DNA of 64,000 bases, taken from Nocardia sp. CC227C (GTDB lineage: Bacteria; Actinomycetota; Actinomycetes; Mycobacteriales; Mycobacteriaceae). The DNA lies in NCBI RefSeq assembly GCF_030767025.1, contig NZ_JASITE010000003.1, positions 1 to 64,000 on the forward strand. The letters run 5' to 3'. The notes under the pieces are model-generated. The model was not told the origin of the DNA and did not search any database. It was given only the letters and a program-made list of their open reading frames with translations. Position 1 is the stretch's first letter. Each line of letters starts with the position of its first letter. The position numbers and the translations under genes were made by a program. Of this stretch, positions 51,908 to 60,357 are shown one piece after another.

Positions 51908-52756
51908 ATGGACACCCTGACCGGCACCGAACCCTGGGGCGACACCGTCACGGTGGAATTCGACGAGGGCATCGCCTGGGTCACCCTCAACCGCCCGGAC
52001 AAGCGCAACGCCATGAACCCGGCCCTCAACGAGGAGATGGTGCGCACCCTCGACCACCTCGAGGACGACGACCGCTGCCGCGCGCTCGTGCTCACCGGCG
52101 CGGGCGAATCCTTCTCCGCCGGAATGGACCTCAAGGAGTACTTCCGCGAGGTCGAGGCCACCGGCAGTGTGGCGGCGCAGCTGCGGGCGCGCCGCACCGG
52201 CGTGGAATGGCACTGGCGGCGGCTGGCGTTCTTCAGCAAGCCCACCATCGCCATGGTCAACGGCTGGTGTTTCGGCGGCGCGTTCACCCCGCTGGTGGCC
52301 TGCGATCTGGCCATCGCCGACGAGCGCGCGCAGTTCGGCCTGTCCGAGGTGAACTGGGGCATCCCGCCGGGGAGCCTGGTCACCAAGGCCATGGCCGCCA
52401 CCGTCAGCCAGCGCGACGCGCTGTACTACATCATGACCGGCGAGCCCTTCGACGGCGTGCGCGCCGCGCGGATGCGGCTGGTCAACGAGGCGGTACCCGC
52501 CGAGCGGCTGCGCGAACGCACCCGCGAGCTGGCGCTGAAGCTGGCCTCGCTCAATCCGGTGGTGCTGCACACCGCCAAGGTGGGCTACAGGTTCGCGGCC
52601 GAGATGACCTGGGCGCAGTCCGAGGACTACCTGTATGCCAAGTTGGACCAGTCCCGCGCGCTGGATCCCGAGCACGGCCGGGAGAAGGGCATGAGCCAGT
52701 TCCTCGACGACAAGAGTTACCGCCCCGGGCTCGGCGCGTTCGACCGGTCGAAATAG
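51908..52756 (+). CDS. ech: 4-hydroxycinnamoyl-CoA hydratase/lyase (Ech/HCHL)
   Basis: A 282-residue crotonase very like the feruloyl-CoA/p-coumaroyl-CoA hydratase-lyases of pseudomonads. Characteristic stretches: AGMDLKEYFREV, KPTIAMVNGWCFGGAF, FGLSEVNWGIPPG and NEDYLYAKLDQSR-like SEDYLYAKLDQSR. It hydrates and then cleaves the side chain, releasing acetyl-CoA and 4-hydroxybenzaldehyde or vanillin. ATG 51908 follows AAAGGAGGGG closely. It probably forms an operon with the ligase 31 nt downstream. Confidence 0.93.
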   Translation: MDTLTGTEPWGDTVTVEFDEGIAWVTLNRPDKRNAMNPALNEEMVRTLDHLEDDDRCRALVLTGAGESFSAGMDLKEYFREVEATGSVAAQLRARRTGVEWHWRRLAFFSKPTIAMVNGWCFGGAFTPLVACDLAIADERAQFGLSEVNWGIPPGSLVTKAMAATVSQRDALYYIMTGEPFDGVRAARMRLVNEAVPAERLRERTRELALKLASLNPVVLHTAKVGYRFAAEMTWAQSEDYLYAKLDQSRALDPEHGREKGMSQFLDDKSYRPGLGAFDRSK

Positions 52757-52787
52757 GCTCCCGCCGCGACCTAGGAGAGGGGCGAAC

Positions 52788-54293
52788 GTGCGCAATCGAG
52801 GGTTGGGCTCCTGGCCCGTGCGGCGGGCCCGGATGACACCCGCCGCCGTCGCCGTCACCGGCGGCGACGACTCGCTGACCTACGGGCGACTGGCCGAACG
52901 CGCCACCCGCGCCGCCTGGACGCTGCGCGGGCTCGGGGTCGCACCCGGTGACCGGGTCGCCTATCTGGGTCCGAATCATCCCGTCTACCTGGAGGTGTTC
53001 TTCGCCACCGGCCTGCTGGGGGCGGTCTTCGTACCGCTGAGCACCCGGTCGGCGGCGGCGGAGCTCGAGTACGCGCTCACCGATTCCGGTGCGGCGATAC
53101 TCGTGCACACCGGCGAGCACGATGCCCTGGTGGCTGCCCTGCCCGGCGCGGCCCGCCCGGGCATCGTGCGCGTCGGCGGGCCCGGCGGCTACGAGGAACT
53201 GCTGGCCGCCGCGTCCGTCGAGCCGATCGACGAGCCGGTCGCCCTCGACGACGACTGTCTCATCATGTACACCTCCGGCAGCACCGGTCGGCCCAAGGGG
53301 GCGGTGCTCACCCACGGCAATCTCACCTGGAACTGCGTCAATGTGCTCGTCGAGAGCGATGTCGCCGCCGACGAGGTGACGCTGGTGGCCGCGCCGCTGT
53401 TCCACGCGGCGGCGCTGGGCATGGTGTGCCTGCCGACCCTGCTCAAGGGCGGACGGGTGGTGCTGCTCGGCAAGTTCGATCCGGCGACGGTCCTGGAACT
53501 CGTCGAGCGTGAGCGCGTCACCCGGATGTTCGGCGTGCCGACCATGTTCGACGCGCTCGCCGCGCATCCGCGCTGGGCGGCGGCGGACCTGTCCAGCGTG
53601 CGCACCCTGCTGTGCGGCGGATCCCCGGTGCCGCACAGCACGATTCGGCGCTACCTCGACCGTGGCCTGAGCTTCGTCCAGGGCTACGGCATGACCGAGG
53701 CCGCGCCGGGCGTGCTGGTGCTAGATCGCGACCACGCCGAGTCCAAGCTCGGATCGGCCGGTGTGCCCTCGTTCTTCACCGATGTGCGGGTGGTCGACGC
53801 GGAGGGGACGGCGGTGCGGCCGGGGGAGCGCGGCGAGGTGGTGGTGCACGGGCCGAATGTCATGCGCGGCTACTGGAATCGGCCCGAGGCCACCGCGGAT
53901 GTGCTGCGCGACGGCTGGTTCCACTCCGGCGATGTGGCCACCGTCGACGCCGACGGCTACGTCTACATCGTGGACCGCCTCAAGGACGTGATCATCTCCG
54001 GCGGAGAGAACATCTACCCCGCCGAGGTCGAGAACGAGCTGTGCCGTCATCCCGCGGTCGCCGCCTGCGCCGTCATCGGCGTCCCGGACGACCGCTGGGG
54101 CGAGGTCGGCAAGGCGGTGGTGGTGCCGGTGGACGGCCACCGTCCCACCTCCGGCGAGCTGCTCGAATTCCTGCGCGAACGGCTGGCGGGCTTCAAGGTG
54201 CCCAAATATGTGGCGTTCACCGATGAACTGCCCACCACCGGCTCGGGCAAGATCCGCAAGGCCGAGGTGAGAGCGCGCCACGGTCGGTCCTGA
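52788..54293 (+). CDS. Hydroxycinnamate-CoA ligase (feruloyl/4-coumaroyl-CoA synthetase)
   Basis: A 501-residue ANL-family ligase with MYTSGSTGRPKGAVLTH, GYGMTEAAPG, WFHSGDVATVD, GGENIYPAEVE and Lys in GSGKIRK. Position right after ech indicates that it activates 4-coumarate or ferulate to the CoA ester as the first step of side-chain removal. GTG 52788 follows GGAGAGGGG. Whether coumarate or ferulate is preferred cannot be told from sequence; no vanillate demethylase lies in the window, which favours coumarate. Confidence 0.9.
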   Translation: MRNRGLGSWPVRRARMTPAAVAVTGGDDSLTYGRLAERATRAAWTLRGLGVAPGDRVAYLGPNHPVYLEVFFATGLLGAVFVPLSTRSAAAELEYALTDSGAAILVHTGEHDALVAALPGAARPGIVRVGGPGGYEELLAAASVEPIDEPVALDDDCLIMYTSGSTGRPKGAVLTHGNLTWNCVNVLVESDVAADEVTLVAAPLFHAAALGMVCLPTLLKGGRVVLLGKFDPATVLELVERERVTRMFGVPTMFDALAAHPRWAAADLSSVRTLLCGGSPVPHSTIRRYLDRGLSFVQGYGMTEAAPGVLVLDRDHAESKLGSAGVPSFFTDVRVVDAEGTAVRPGERGEVVVHGPNVMRGYWNRPEATADVLRDGWFHSGDVATVDADGYVYIVDRLKDVIISGGENIYPAEVENELCRHPAVAACAVIGVPDDRWGEVGKAVVVPVDGHRPTSGELLEFLRERLAGFKVPKYVAFTDELPTTGSGKIRKAEVRARHGRS

Positions 54294-54312
54294 GCCGCCG
54301 TACGCACCGACG

Positions 54313-54344
54313 AAGGCCGGTCCCGCATTCCGGGGACCGGCCTT
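54313..54344. terminator. Hairpin 1 after the CoA ligase gene
   Basis: AAGGCCGGTCCC (54313-54324) pairs perfectly with GGGACCGGCCTT (54333-54344). Likely terminator, usable in both directions. Confidence 0.75.
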
Positions 54345-54425
54345 CCGGCGTATCCGTGCGGCGTCCCATGGCAACTCGTCACCGCTGAGAGCCGCACGGC
54401 GGGCCCGCCGCGCATGGCCGACGGC

Positions 54426-54460
54426 GAAGCCGCCCGGTGCGCACTGCACCGGGCGGCTTC
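54426..54460. terminator. Hairpin 2 in the ligase/transporter gap
   Basis: A perfect 15-bp stem: GAAGCCGCCCGGTGC (54426-54440) and GCACCGGGCGGCTTC (54446-54460), 5-nt loop. Confidence 0.7.
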
Positions 54461-54466
54461 CGTGTT

Positions 54467-54496
54467 GCCGTGCCGCCGGTGGCCCGGCGGCACGGC
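54467..54496. terminator. Hairpin 3 in the ligase/transporter gap
   Basis: A perfect 13-bp stem: GCCGTGCCGCCGG (54467-54479) and CCGGCGGCACGGC (54484-54496), ending 5 bp before the stop of the convergent transporter gene. Confidence 0.65.
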
Positions 54497-54500
54497 GATG

Positions 54501-55832
54501 TCAGCCGACCGTGACGCCGGATGCGGTCCGGTCCGCGCGCGGCTGTAGCCGCGGGCTGTGCGCGATGAGGATGGCGACGGCCGACAGCACCGTCATGGCG
54601 GCGAGGTAGACACCGATGAACACGGAGTTCTGCGTCTCGGCGAAGATGGCGGTGGCGATGATCGGGGACAGCGAACCGCCCAGAATCGCGCCGAACTGGT
54701 AGCCGATCGACGAGCCGCTGTAGCGCACGTGAGTGGGGAACAGGTCGCTGATCACCGCCGGAAGCGGCGCGTACTGGGTGGTATTGGCGATCATGGCCAG
54801 CGATCCGCCGATCGCGGCCAGCACGACGAGACCGGTGTCGAAGATCGGGAAGAACAACAGCGCCATGAGCGCCTGGAACACCGAGCCGATCAGCATGAGC
54901 CCGCGGCGGCCGAAACGGTCGGCCATGGTCGCCAGGATCAAGGTGGCGGCGAACTGCACGATGCTGACCACGATGACCACCACGAGCAGGCTGTCGCGCG
55001 AGTAGCCGACCTCCTTGGTGCCGTAGGACAGGATGTAGGTGAGCACGATGTACCCGAAGGCCGGGCTGGCGCCCGCGGCGAAGATGGCCACCACCACCCC
55101 CGCCGGATACTTCCGCAGCACCTCCAGAATCGGCATGCGCGTGGTTCCGCGCGCACCGGCCGCCCGGGCGAACTGCGGGCTCTCGCTCAGCCGTCGGCGA
55201 ATGTAGAGGCCGTACACCACCAGCACGATGCTGGCGACGAAGGCGATCCGCCAACCCCAGGTGGTGAACGCGTCGCCGGTGAGAGCGGACAGCAGCAGCA
55301 TGGTGCTGTAGGCGAGAATCGCGCCGCCGGGCACGCCCAGCTGTGTCGAGGCCCCGTAGAACACCCGCCGTCGCGGCGGTGCGTGTTCGATGGCCATGAG
55401 CGCCGCGCCGCCCCACTCCGCGCCGACCGCCAGGCCCTGGAGCAGGCGCAGCGCGAACAGCAGGATCGGTGCGGCGATGCCGATCTGGTCGTAGGTGGGC
55501 AGCAGCCCGACCAGGACGGTCGAGCCGCCCATGATCAGCAGCGACACGATGAGCACCTGCTTGCGGCCGATGCGGTCGCCGAAGTGACCGGCGACCACCC
55601 CGCCCAGCGGCCGGGACAGGAATCCCACCGCGAAACTGGCGAAGGCGCCCAATTGGCTCACCGCCGGATTGCTCGACGGGAAGTATTGCGGTGCGAAGAT
55701 GAGCGCCGCCGCGGCTCCGTAGAGGAAGAAGTCGTACCACTCGATGGCGGTGCCGATGAAACTCGCGGTGGCGGCCTTTCGAGCCGCTTCGGGAGTCACC
55801 GGCGAGGCGCCGTCTCTGGGCTGGTTGGGCAT
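54501..55832 (-). CDS. MFS transporter, metabolite:H+ symporter type (CouT-like role)
   Basis: A 443-residue MFS permease of the MHS group with about 12 membrane segments, ATASFIGTAIEWYDFFLYG at the first helix, the loop 2-3 motif GHFGDRIGRK and the second-half ADRFGRRGL. Its place in the hydroxycinnamate cluster suggests uptake of 4-coumarate, 4-hydroxybenzoate or protocatechuate. ATG 55832 has AGGAG 7 nt upstream. Box D lies 76 bp upstream, linking it to the MarR-type regulon. Confidence 0.9.
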   Translation of the reverse strand: MPNQPRDGASPVTPEAARKAATASFIGTAIEWYDFFLYGAAAALIFAPQYFPSSNPAVSQLGAFASFAVGFLSRPLGGVVAGHFGDRIGRKQVLIVSLLIMGGSTVLVGLLPTYDQIGIAAPILLFALRLLQGLAVGAEWGGAALMAIEHAPPRRRVFYGASTQLGVPGGAILAYSTMLLLSALTGDAFTTWGWRIAFVASIVLVVYGLYIRRRLSESPQFARAAGARGTTRMPILEVLRKYPAGVVVAIFAAGASPAFGYIVLTYILSYGTKEVGYSRDSLLVVVIVVSIVQFAATLILATMADRFGRRGLMLIGSVFQALMALLFFPIFDTGLVVLAAIGGSLAMIANTTQYAPLPAVISDLFPTHVRYSGSSIGYQFGAILGGSLSPIIATAIFAETQNSVFIGVYLAAMTVLSAVAILIAHSPRLQPRADRTASGVTVG

Positions 55833-55907
55833 CAACCCGCTCCTGTTCGATCAATGGCTGAATCGCCGAACAGGAAAGGACATCGGGCACGTGCGCTCAA
55901 TACGCCT

Positions 55908-55922
55908 TTCCGTTCAATGAGA
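55908..55922. promoter_or_regulatory. Related box D upstream of the MFS transporter gene
   Basis: TTCCGTTCAATGAGA matches the reverse complement of boxes A and B at 13 of 15 positions and sits between the amidohydrolase stop and the transporter start. Confidence 0.55.
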
Positions 55923-55962
55923 GAACTGGCTCACACCGGGAGCAACCGGCTATGAGCCGCGT

Positions 55963-56871
55963 TCAGCGCAATGCGAGTGCGCGAATAGCGTTGTCCTTCA
56001 TGATTTTCGGCCGGATGTGCGGTTCGATCTCGAGCTGTTCGAAGTCCCGGATCCAGCGCTGCGGGGTGATGACCGGATAGTCCGAGCCGAACAGCACCTT
56101 GTCCGCCAGCGGTCCGTTGGCCGCGCGCACCAGCTGCGGCGGAAAGTATTTCGGCGACCAGCCGGACAAGTCGATGAACACATTGGCCTTGTGGGTGGCG
56201 ATGGAGATCGCGGCGTCCTGCCACGGCACCGACGGGTGCGCCATGATCACGGTGAGTTCCGGGAAATCGGCGGCCACGTCGTCGAGCAGCATGGGATCGG
56301 AATAACGCAGTTTGATCCCGCGCCCGCCGGGCAGGCCCGCCCCGATTCCGGTCTGCCCGGTGTGGAAAAGCGCTGGGACGCCGAGGGATCGCAATTCCTC
56401 GTAGAGCGGGTAGACGCGCCGGTCATTGGGTTCGAAACCCTGGAGGCTGGGATGGAATTTGAAGCCGCGGACCCCGTGGTCGGTGACCAGTCGCCGAGCC
56501 GCCCGCACGCCCGCCGCCCCCCGCGCGGGATCGATGGACCCGAAGGGGATGAGGACATCGGGGTGCGCGGCGGCGGCCGTCGCGATCGCCTCATTGCTCA
56601 GGGCGGGATGTCCGGTGGTGGCCTCGGCGTCCACGCTGAACACGACGGCGGCCATATTCAGCGCGCGGTAGTGCGCCGCGAGGTCGTCGACGGTCGGGCG
56701 GGCCGTATCGGTTCCCCGGAAGTAGGACTCGGCGGCTTCCAGCAGCTCGCGGTCCAACGCGAGGTTGCCGTGGTGGTCGGCGTGGATATGGGTGTGCACG
56801 TCGATCGCGGTGATCCGGTCGAGGTCGAGGCCGGTCGCGCGGTTGACGGGTGTTGTCGCGGAGTGGTACAC
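55963..56871 (-). CDS. Amidohydrolase-2 family hydrolase (PhdC/CouO-like)
   Basis: A 302-residue amidohydrolase of the ACMSD-type superfamily. Metal motif AIDVHTHIHADHHG near residues 22-35, then KFHPSLQGFEPND, ALFHTGQTG, IMAHPSVPW and FGSDYPV. It resembles the hydrolases (PhdC, CouO) that release hydroxybenzoates from beta-ketoacyl-CoA intermediates in phenylpropanoid breakdown. Here a retro-aldol lyase is also present, so two routes may coexist or its substrate may differ. It is divergent from iclR with the 17-bp palindrome between. Confidence 0.82.
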   Translation of the reverse strand: MYHSATTPVNRATGLDLDRITAIDVHTHIHADHHGNLALDRELLEAAESYFRGTDTARPTVDDLAAHYRALNMAAVVFSVDAEATTGHPALSNEAIATAAAAHPDVLIPFGSIDPARGAAGVRAARRLVTDHGVRGFKFHPSLQGFEPNDRRVYPLYEELRSLGVPALFHTGQTGIGAGLPGGRGIKLRYSDPMLLDDVAADFPELTVIMAHPSVPWQDAAISIATHKANVFIDLSGWSPKYFPPQLVRAANGPLADKVLFGSDYPVITPQRWIRDFEQLEIEPHIRPKIMKDNAIRALALR

Positions 56872-56881
56872 AACACATATA

Positions 56882-56898
56882 TATCAGCAATCCTGATA
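56882..56898. promoter_or_regulatory. 17-bp palindrome between amidohydrolase and iclR
   Basis: TATCAG-CAATC-CTGATA, a perfect 6-bp inverted repeat with 5-nt spacer, 11 bp from the amidohydrolase start and 24 bp from the iclR start. A close copy lies upstream of ech. Confidence 0.65.
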
Positions 56899-56922
56899 AT
56901 CTTGGAATGGTGGTGGCGGCAT

Positions 56923-57696
56923 ATGGCCAGGTCGACGAGCGGCGAATCGCTCATGTCCCGAGTCGTGCGCATCTACGAGGCATTCGGCCCCGATCACCGC
57001 GCGGTCACGCTGTCCGAACTGGCCCGACGCAGCGACCTCCCGCTGGCTACCGCCTCGCGCCTGGTCAACGAGCTCATCGACTACGGCTGGCTGCGCCGCG
57101 ACGCCCAGCGCCGGATCTGCGTCGGCGTGCGCATGTGGGAGCTGGCCTCCCGCGCCGCTCCGACCCTCGGCCTGCACGAGGCGGCCATGCCGATCATGTC
57201 CGACCTGCACGCCGTCGTCGGCCATCACGTCCAACTCGGGGTGCTGCACGACCGGGAAGTGCTCTACGTCGAGCGGCTCTCGTCCTCGCGCACCATCCGC
57301 AATCGGGTGCGCTTGGCCGGACGGCTGCCCCTGCACGCCGCCTCGGCCGGGCTGGTGCTGCTGGCGCACGGCCCGCACGAGTTCCAGGAGTCGGTGCTGG
57401 CGGGGCCGCTGCGCGGGCTCACCCCGCACACCATCACCGACCCCGCCGCGCTGCGCACCGCGCTGGCGGAGATCCGCCACACCGGAATCGCCTACTGCCC
57501 GGGCCATGTCGACGAGTGCGCGACCGGTATCGCGGTTCCGGTCCGCGCCGTCGGCGGGCGCGTGGTCGCCGCCCTGTCCATCGTGCTGCCCAACGATCTC
57601 GCCGCCAGAGGTGCGATCCCGGCCCTGCGCGCCGCGGGCCGGGGCATCTCCCGCCTGCTCGGCGACGCGCCGCTCGACAGCAGGTTCATCGCCTGA
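56923..57696 (+). CDS. IclR-family regulator
   Basis: A 257-residue IclR protein: N-terminal winged HTH (TLSELARRSDLPLATASRLVNELIDYGW) and C-terminal effector domain (LGVLHDREVLYVERL, LPLHAASAGLVLLA, GHVDECATGIAVPV). IclR proteins such as PcaR and PobR govern aromatic catabolism. ATG 56923 is chosen because the open frame upstream runs across the amidohydrolase gene. The palindrome at 56882-56898 is its likely operator, for itself and for the divergent amidohydrolase. Confidence 0.9.
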   Translation: MARSTSGESLMSRVVRIYEAFGPDHRAVTLSELARRSDLPLATASRLVNELIDYGWLRRDAQRRICVGVRMWELASRAAPTLGLHEAAMPIMSDLHAVVGHHVQLGVLHDREVLYVERLSSSRTIRNRVRLAGRLPLHAASAGLVLLAHGPHEFQESVLAGPLRGLTPHTITDPAALRTALAEIRHTGIAYCPGHVDECATGIAVPVRAVGGRVVAALSIVLPNDLAARGAIPALRAAGRGISRLLGDAPLDSRFIA

Positions 57697-57703
57697 CCGC
57701 TGC

Positions 57704-57736
57704 CCCCGGGCCGTCGACGACATCGACGGCCCGGGG
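57704..57736. terminator. Bidirectional hairpin between iclR and the CNNM/CBS genes
   Basis: CCCCGGGCCGTCGA (57704-57717) pairs perfectly with TCGACGGCCCGGGG (57723-57736), 5-nt loop, between convergent genes; no T-run. Confidence 0.75.
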
Positions 57737-57753
57737 TGGCGTGCCCCGCCCGC

Positions 57754-58773
57754 TCAGGTCGCCGGACTGCTGGCTGTCGGCATGAGGCGTTGCAGGATGT
57801 CGGCGAGCGTGACCACGCCGAGCAGCCGTCCGTCGCCGTCGGACACCACGGCCAGGTGGTTGCGCGAGTCCTGGATGGTGCGCAGCACCTGGTAGGCCGG
57901 GGTGTCGGCGGCCAGGCGCAGTACCGGTCGGGCCAGCTCGGCGGCGGTCGCGGTGGCCGATGCGCGCAGGGCGTCGCGGACATGGACCACGCCGATGATG
58001 CCGCCGGGACCGGTGACCAGCAGGCGCAGATGCCCGGTGGTGTCGGCAGCGGTCTGGATCTGTGCCGGGTCGGCATCGGCGGGCACCGAACTCGGGTTCG
58101 GATCGGCCCGCATCAGGTCCGCTACGGTGACGCTCTCCAGTTCCAGCGCGGCCGCCAGCCGCCGATGATCGTCGGGGTCGAGCGCGCCGACGGTGGCGGA
58201 GTGTTCCACCAGGTGGCGCAGCGCCTCCGGGTTCTGTCCGGCCGACACCTCGTCGACCGGTTGCACGCCGACCCGGCGCAGGCACCAGTTGGCCAGATTG
58301 TTGAGCCGGGTCAGCAGCGGCCGGGTCAGCCACATGAAGGCACGCATGGGCAGCGCCAGCATGATCGCCGATCGCTCCGGATGCGCGATGGCCCAGGACT
58401 TCGGGGCCATCTCGCCGACCACCAGGTGCAGGAACGTCACGATCAGCAGGGCGAGTACGAACCCGGCGACATCGGCCAACCACAGTGGCGCGCCCCAGGT
58501 CTCGAAGGCCGGTGTGAGCCAGTGGTGCACGGCCGGTTTGGTGATCGCGCCGAGCGCCAGGGTGCAGACGGTGATGCCGAGCTGCGATCCGGCCAGCAGC
58601 ACCGACAGTTCCGAGGCGCTGCGCAGGGCCGCGCGGGCGGCGGCACTGTGCGGCGCGGCGTCCTCCAGCCGGTAGCGGCGGGCGGCGACCAGCGCGAATT
58701 CCACCGCGACGAAGAAGGCGCTGGCCACGATGAGCCCGACGGTGACGGCGACGACGATCCACGGGTTATCCAC
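57754..58773 (-). CDS. CNNM/CBS-domain membrane protein (Rv1841c-like)
   Basis: A 339-residue protein with an N-terminal CNNM (DUF21) membrane domain (FFVAVEFALVAARR, LLAGSQLGITVCTLALGAI, VVGEMAPKSWAIAHP) and a C-terminal CBS pair. Family members transport or sense Mg2+/Co2+, or have been called hemolysins without proof. No C-terminal CorC_HlyC domain is present, unlike its partner. Start overlaps the end of the upstream partner by 8 nt, making a two-gene operon as with M. tuberculosis Rv1842c-Rv1841c. Confidence 0.9.
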   Translation of the reverse strand: MDNPWIVVAVTVGLIVASAFFVAVEFALVAARRYRLEDAAPHSAAARAALRSASELSVLLAGSQLGITVCTLALGAITKPAVHHWLTPAFETWGAPLWLADVAGFVLALLIVTFLHLVVGEMAPKSWAIAHPERSAIMLALPMRAFMWLTRPLLTRLNNLANWCLRRVGVQPVDEVSAGQNPEALRHLVEHSATVGALDPDDHRRLAAALELESVTVADLMRADPNPSSVPADADPAQIQTAADTTGHLRLLVTGPGGIIGVVHVRDALRASATATAAELARPVLRLAADTPAYQVLRTIQDSRNHLAVVSDGDGRLLGVVTLADILQRLMPTASSPAT

Positions 58774-60130
58774 GGCCGTCCTCCTCCGACTCGGCGACGG
58801 TCACGAAAACCTGTGCGGGCACATGCTTGTCGACCGCACGAACCTCGGCGTGCAGCACCCGGGGCGTCGGCGGGGCGTCGGTGATCAGCGTGGCCGGATC
58901 CGGTGGCAGTTCGATCTCGACGGTGTCGCCGACATCGGGCAGATCACCGTTGACGGCGATGAGCAGTCCGGCGAGCGTTTCGTAGTCGCCGGACGGCAGC
59001 CGATGGTCCAGCTCGCGGGCGACCTCGTCGAGATGCAGGCCGCCCGGCATGAGCCAGCCGTTGTCCAGCCGCTGTGCCTGACTCGGATCGGTGGACGGGT
59101 CGTGCTCGTCGGCGAGCTCGCCGACCAGTTCCTCGGCCATGTCCTCGATGGTGACGATGCCGGCGAAGCCGCCGTATTCGTCGACCACCAGCGCCATTTC
59201 ATCCTCCGCGTCGTTCAGCTTGGCCAGTACCTCGGGTAGCGCCAGCGATTCCGGCACCACCACCGCACGTCGGGTGTACGCGGCTACCGGCCCGGTCGCG
59301 GTGGTGTCGAGCAGATCGTGCAGGTGCACGATGCCCACCAAGTCGTCGCTGGTCTCGCCGGTCACCGGATAGCGGGTGTGGCCCGTGGCCATCCGCTCCA
59401 GCACCAGTTCGACGGGTTCGTCGGCGCGAACGGTGTCGACGCGGGGCCGCGGCACCATGGCGTGTTCGGCACTGCCGGTGGGGAAGTCGAGCATCCGATC
59501 CAGCAGCATGGACAGATCCGCGGGCAGTTCACCGGCATTGCGGGATTCGGCGACGATGTGCGCGAGGTCGCGTGGATTGGCCGAATGCTCCACATCGTGC
59601 ACCGGCTCGATGCGGACCGCGCGCAGCAGCAGATTCGAAGCGTGGTCGAACAGCGTGATGAGCCAGCCGAACAGGCGCAGGTACAGCGTGGTCGACCAGG
59701 CCAGCCAGCGGGCCACCGGCTCGGGCCGGGCGATGGCGAGGTTCTTGGGCACGAGCTCGCCGAACACCATCTGCACGAGGGTGGAGAACACCACGGCCGC
59801 CACCGCGCCGATGCCGACGCCGATCGCGAGCGGCACCCCCGCACCGTCGAGCAGATCCCCGATCCCGCGTCCGATGAGCGGTTCGGCCACATAGCCGACC
59901 AGCAACCCGGTGACGGTGATACCGAGCTGGGCCCCCGACAGCATGAACGATGTGCGCCGCGTCACCCGCAACGCGCGGGCGGCGCTCGTGTCCCCCGCCT
60001 CCGCGGCAGCTTTCAACCGGGACCGGTCCACCGCCATATAGGCGAATTCCTGGGCTACGAAGTAGCCGGTCAAAGCGGTGATGGCGAAGACGACCGCTAC
60101 GCCGATGAGAATGCTCACCGCGGTGATCAC
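58766..60130 (-). CDS. CNNM/CBS/CorC-domain membrane protein (Rv1842c-like)
   Basis: A 454-residue protein with a CNNM domain (VAQEFAYMAVDRSRLK, LSGAQLGITVTGLLVGYVAEPL, VFGELVPKNLAIARPEP), a CBS pair (MVPRPRVDTV and EYGGFAGIVTIEDM) and a C-terminal CorC_HlyC domain. Probably a divalent-cation (Mg2+) exporter or its regulator, working with the smaller partner. GTG 60130 follows GAGGGGAG. I looked for an M-box Mg riboswitch in the 60131-60357 leader and saw none. Confidence 0.92.
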   Translation of the reverse strand: MITAVSILIGVAVVFAITALTGYFVAQEFAYMAVDRSRLKAAAEAGDTSAARALRVTRRTSFMLSGAQLGITVTGLLVGYVAEPLIGRGIGDLLDGAGVPLAIGVGIGAVAAVVFSTLVQMVFGELVPKNLAIARPEPVARWLAWSTTLYLRLFGWLITLFDHASNLLLRAVRIEPVHDVEHSANPRDLAHIVAESRNAGELPADLSMLLDRMLDFPTGSAEHAMVPRPRVDTVRADEPVELVLERMATGHTRYPVTGETSDDLVGIVHLHDLLDTTATGPVAAYTRRAVVVPESLALPEVLAKLNDAEDEMALVVDEYGGFAGIVTIEDMAEELVGELADEHDPSTDPSQAQRLDNGWLMPGGLHLDEVARELDHRLPSGDYETLAGLLIAVNGDLPDVGDTVEIELPPDPATLITDAPPTPRVLHAEVRAVDKHVPAQVFVTVAESEEDGRG

Positions 60131-60357
60131 GTCAGCTCCCCTCGTCGGGGTCGCCTACTTCGACCGGGTACGGATTTTCGGTGGCGGCGCGAACGTCGCT
60201 TCATGACCTGCTTTCTCCAGGATCGACGGGTGGCATCGAGGATAGGGCAAATCGGGCCGCCATGGCCGAATGCCGGGCCGAGGTCACAACCCGGCCCGGA
60301 CCCCTCACGCTAGCGGGCGGCCGCCGTCGCCCCGGAGCCAGGCGTTATAGTTGCGCT

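Noticed and set aside
60131..60357. Possible M-box magnesium riboswitch before the CNNM/CBS operon
   Set aside because: The leader shows no convincing M-box core or long paired architecture by eye.
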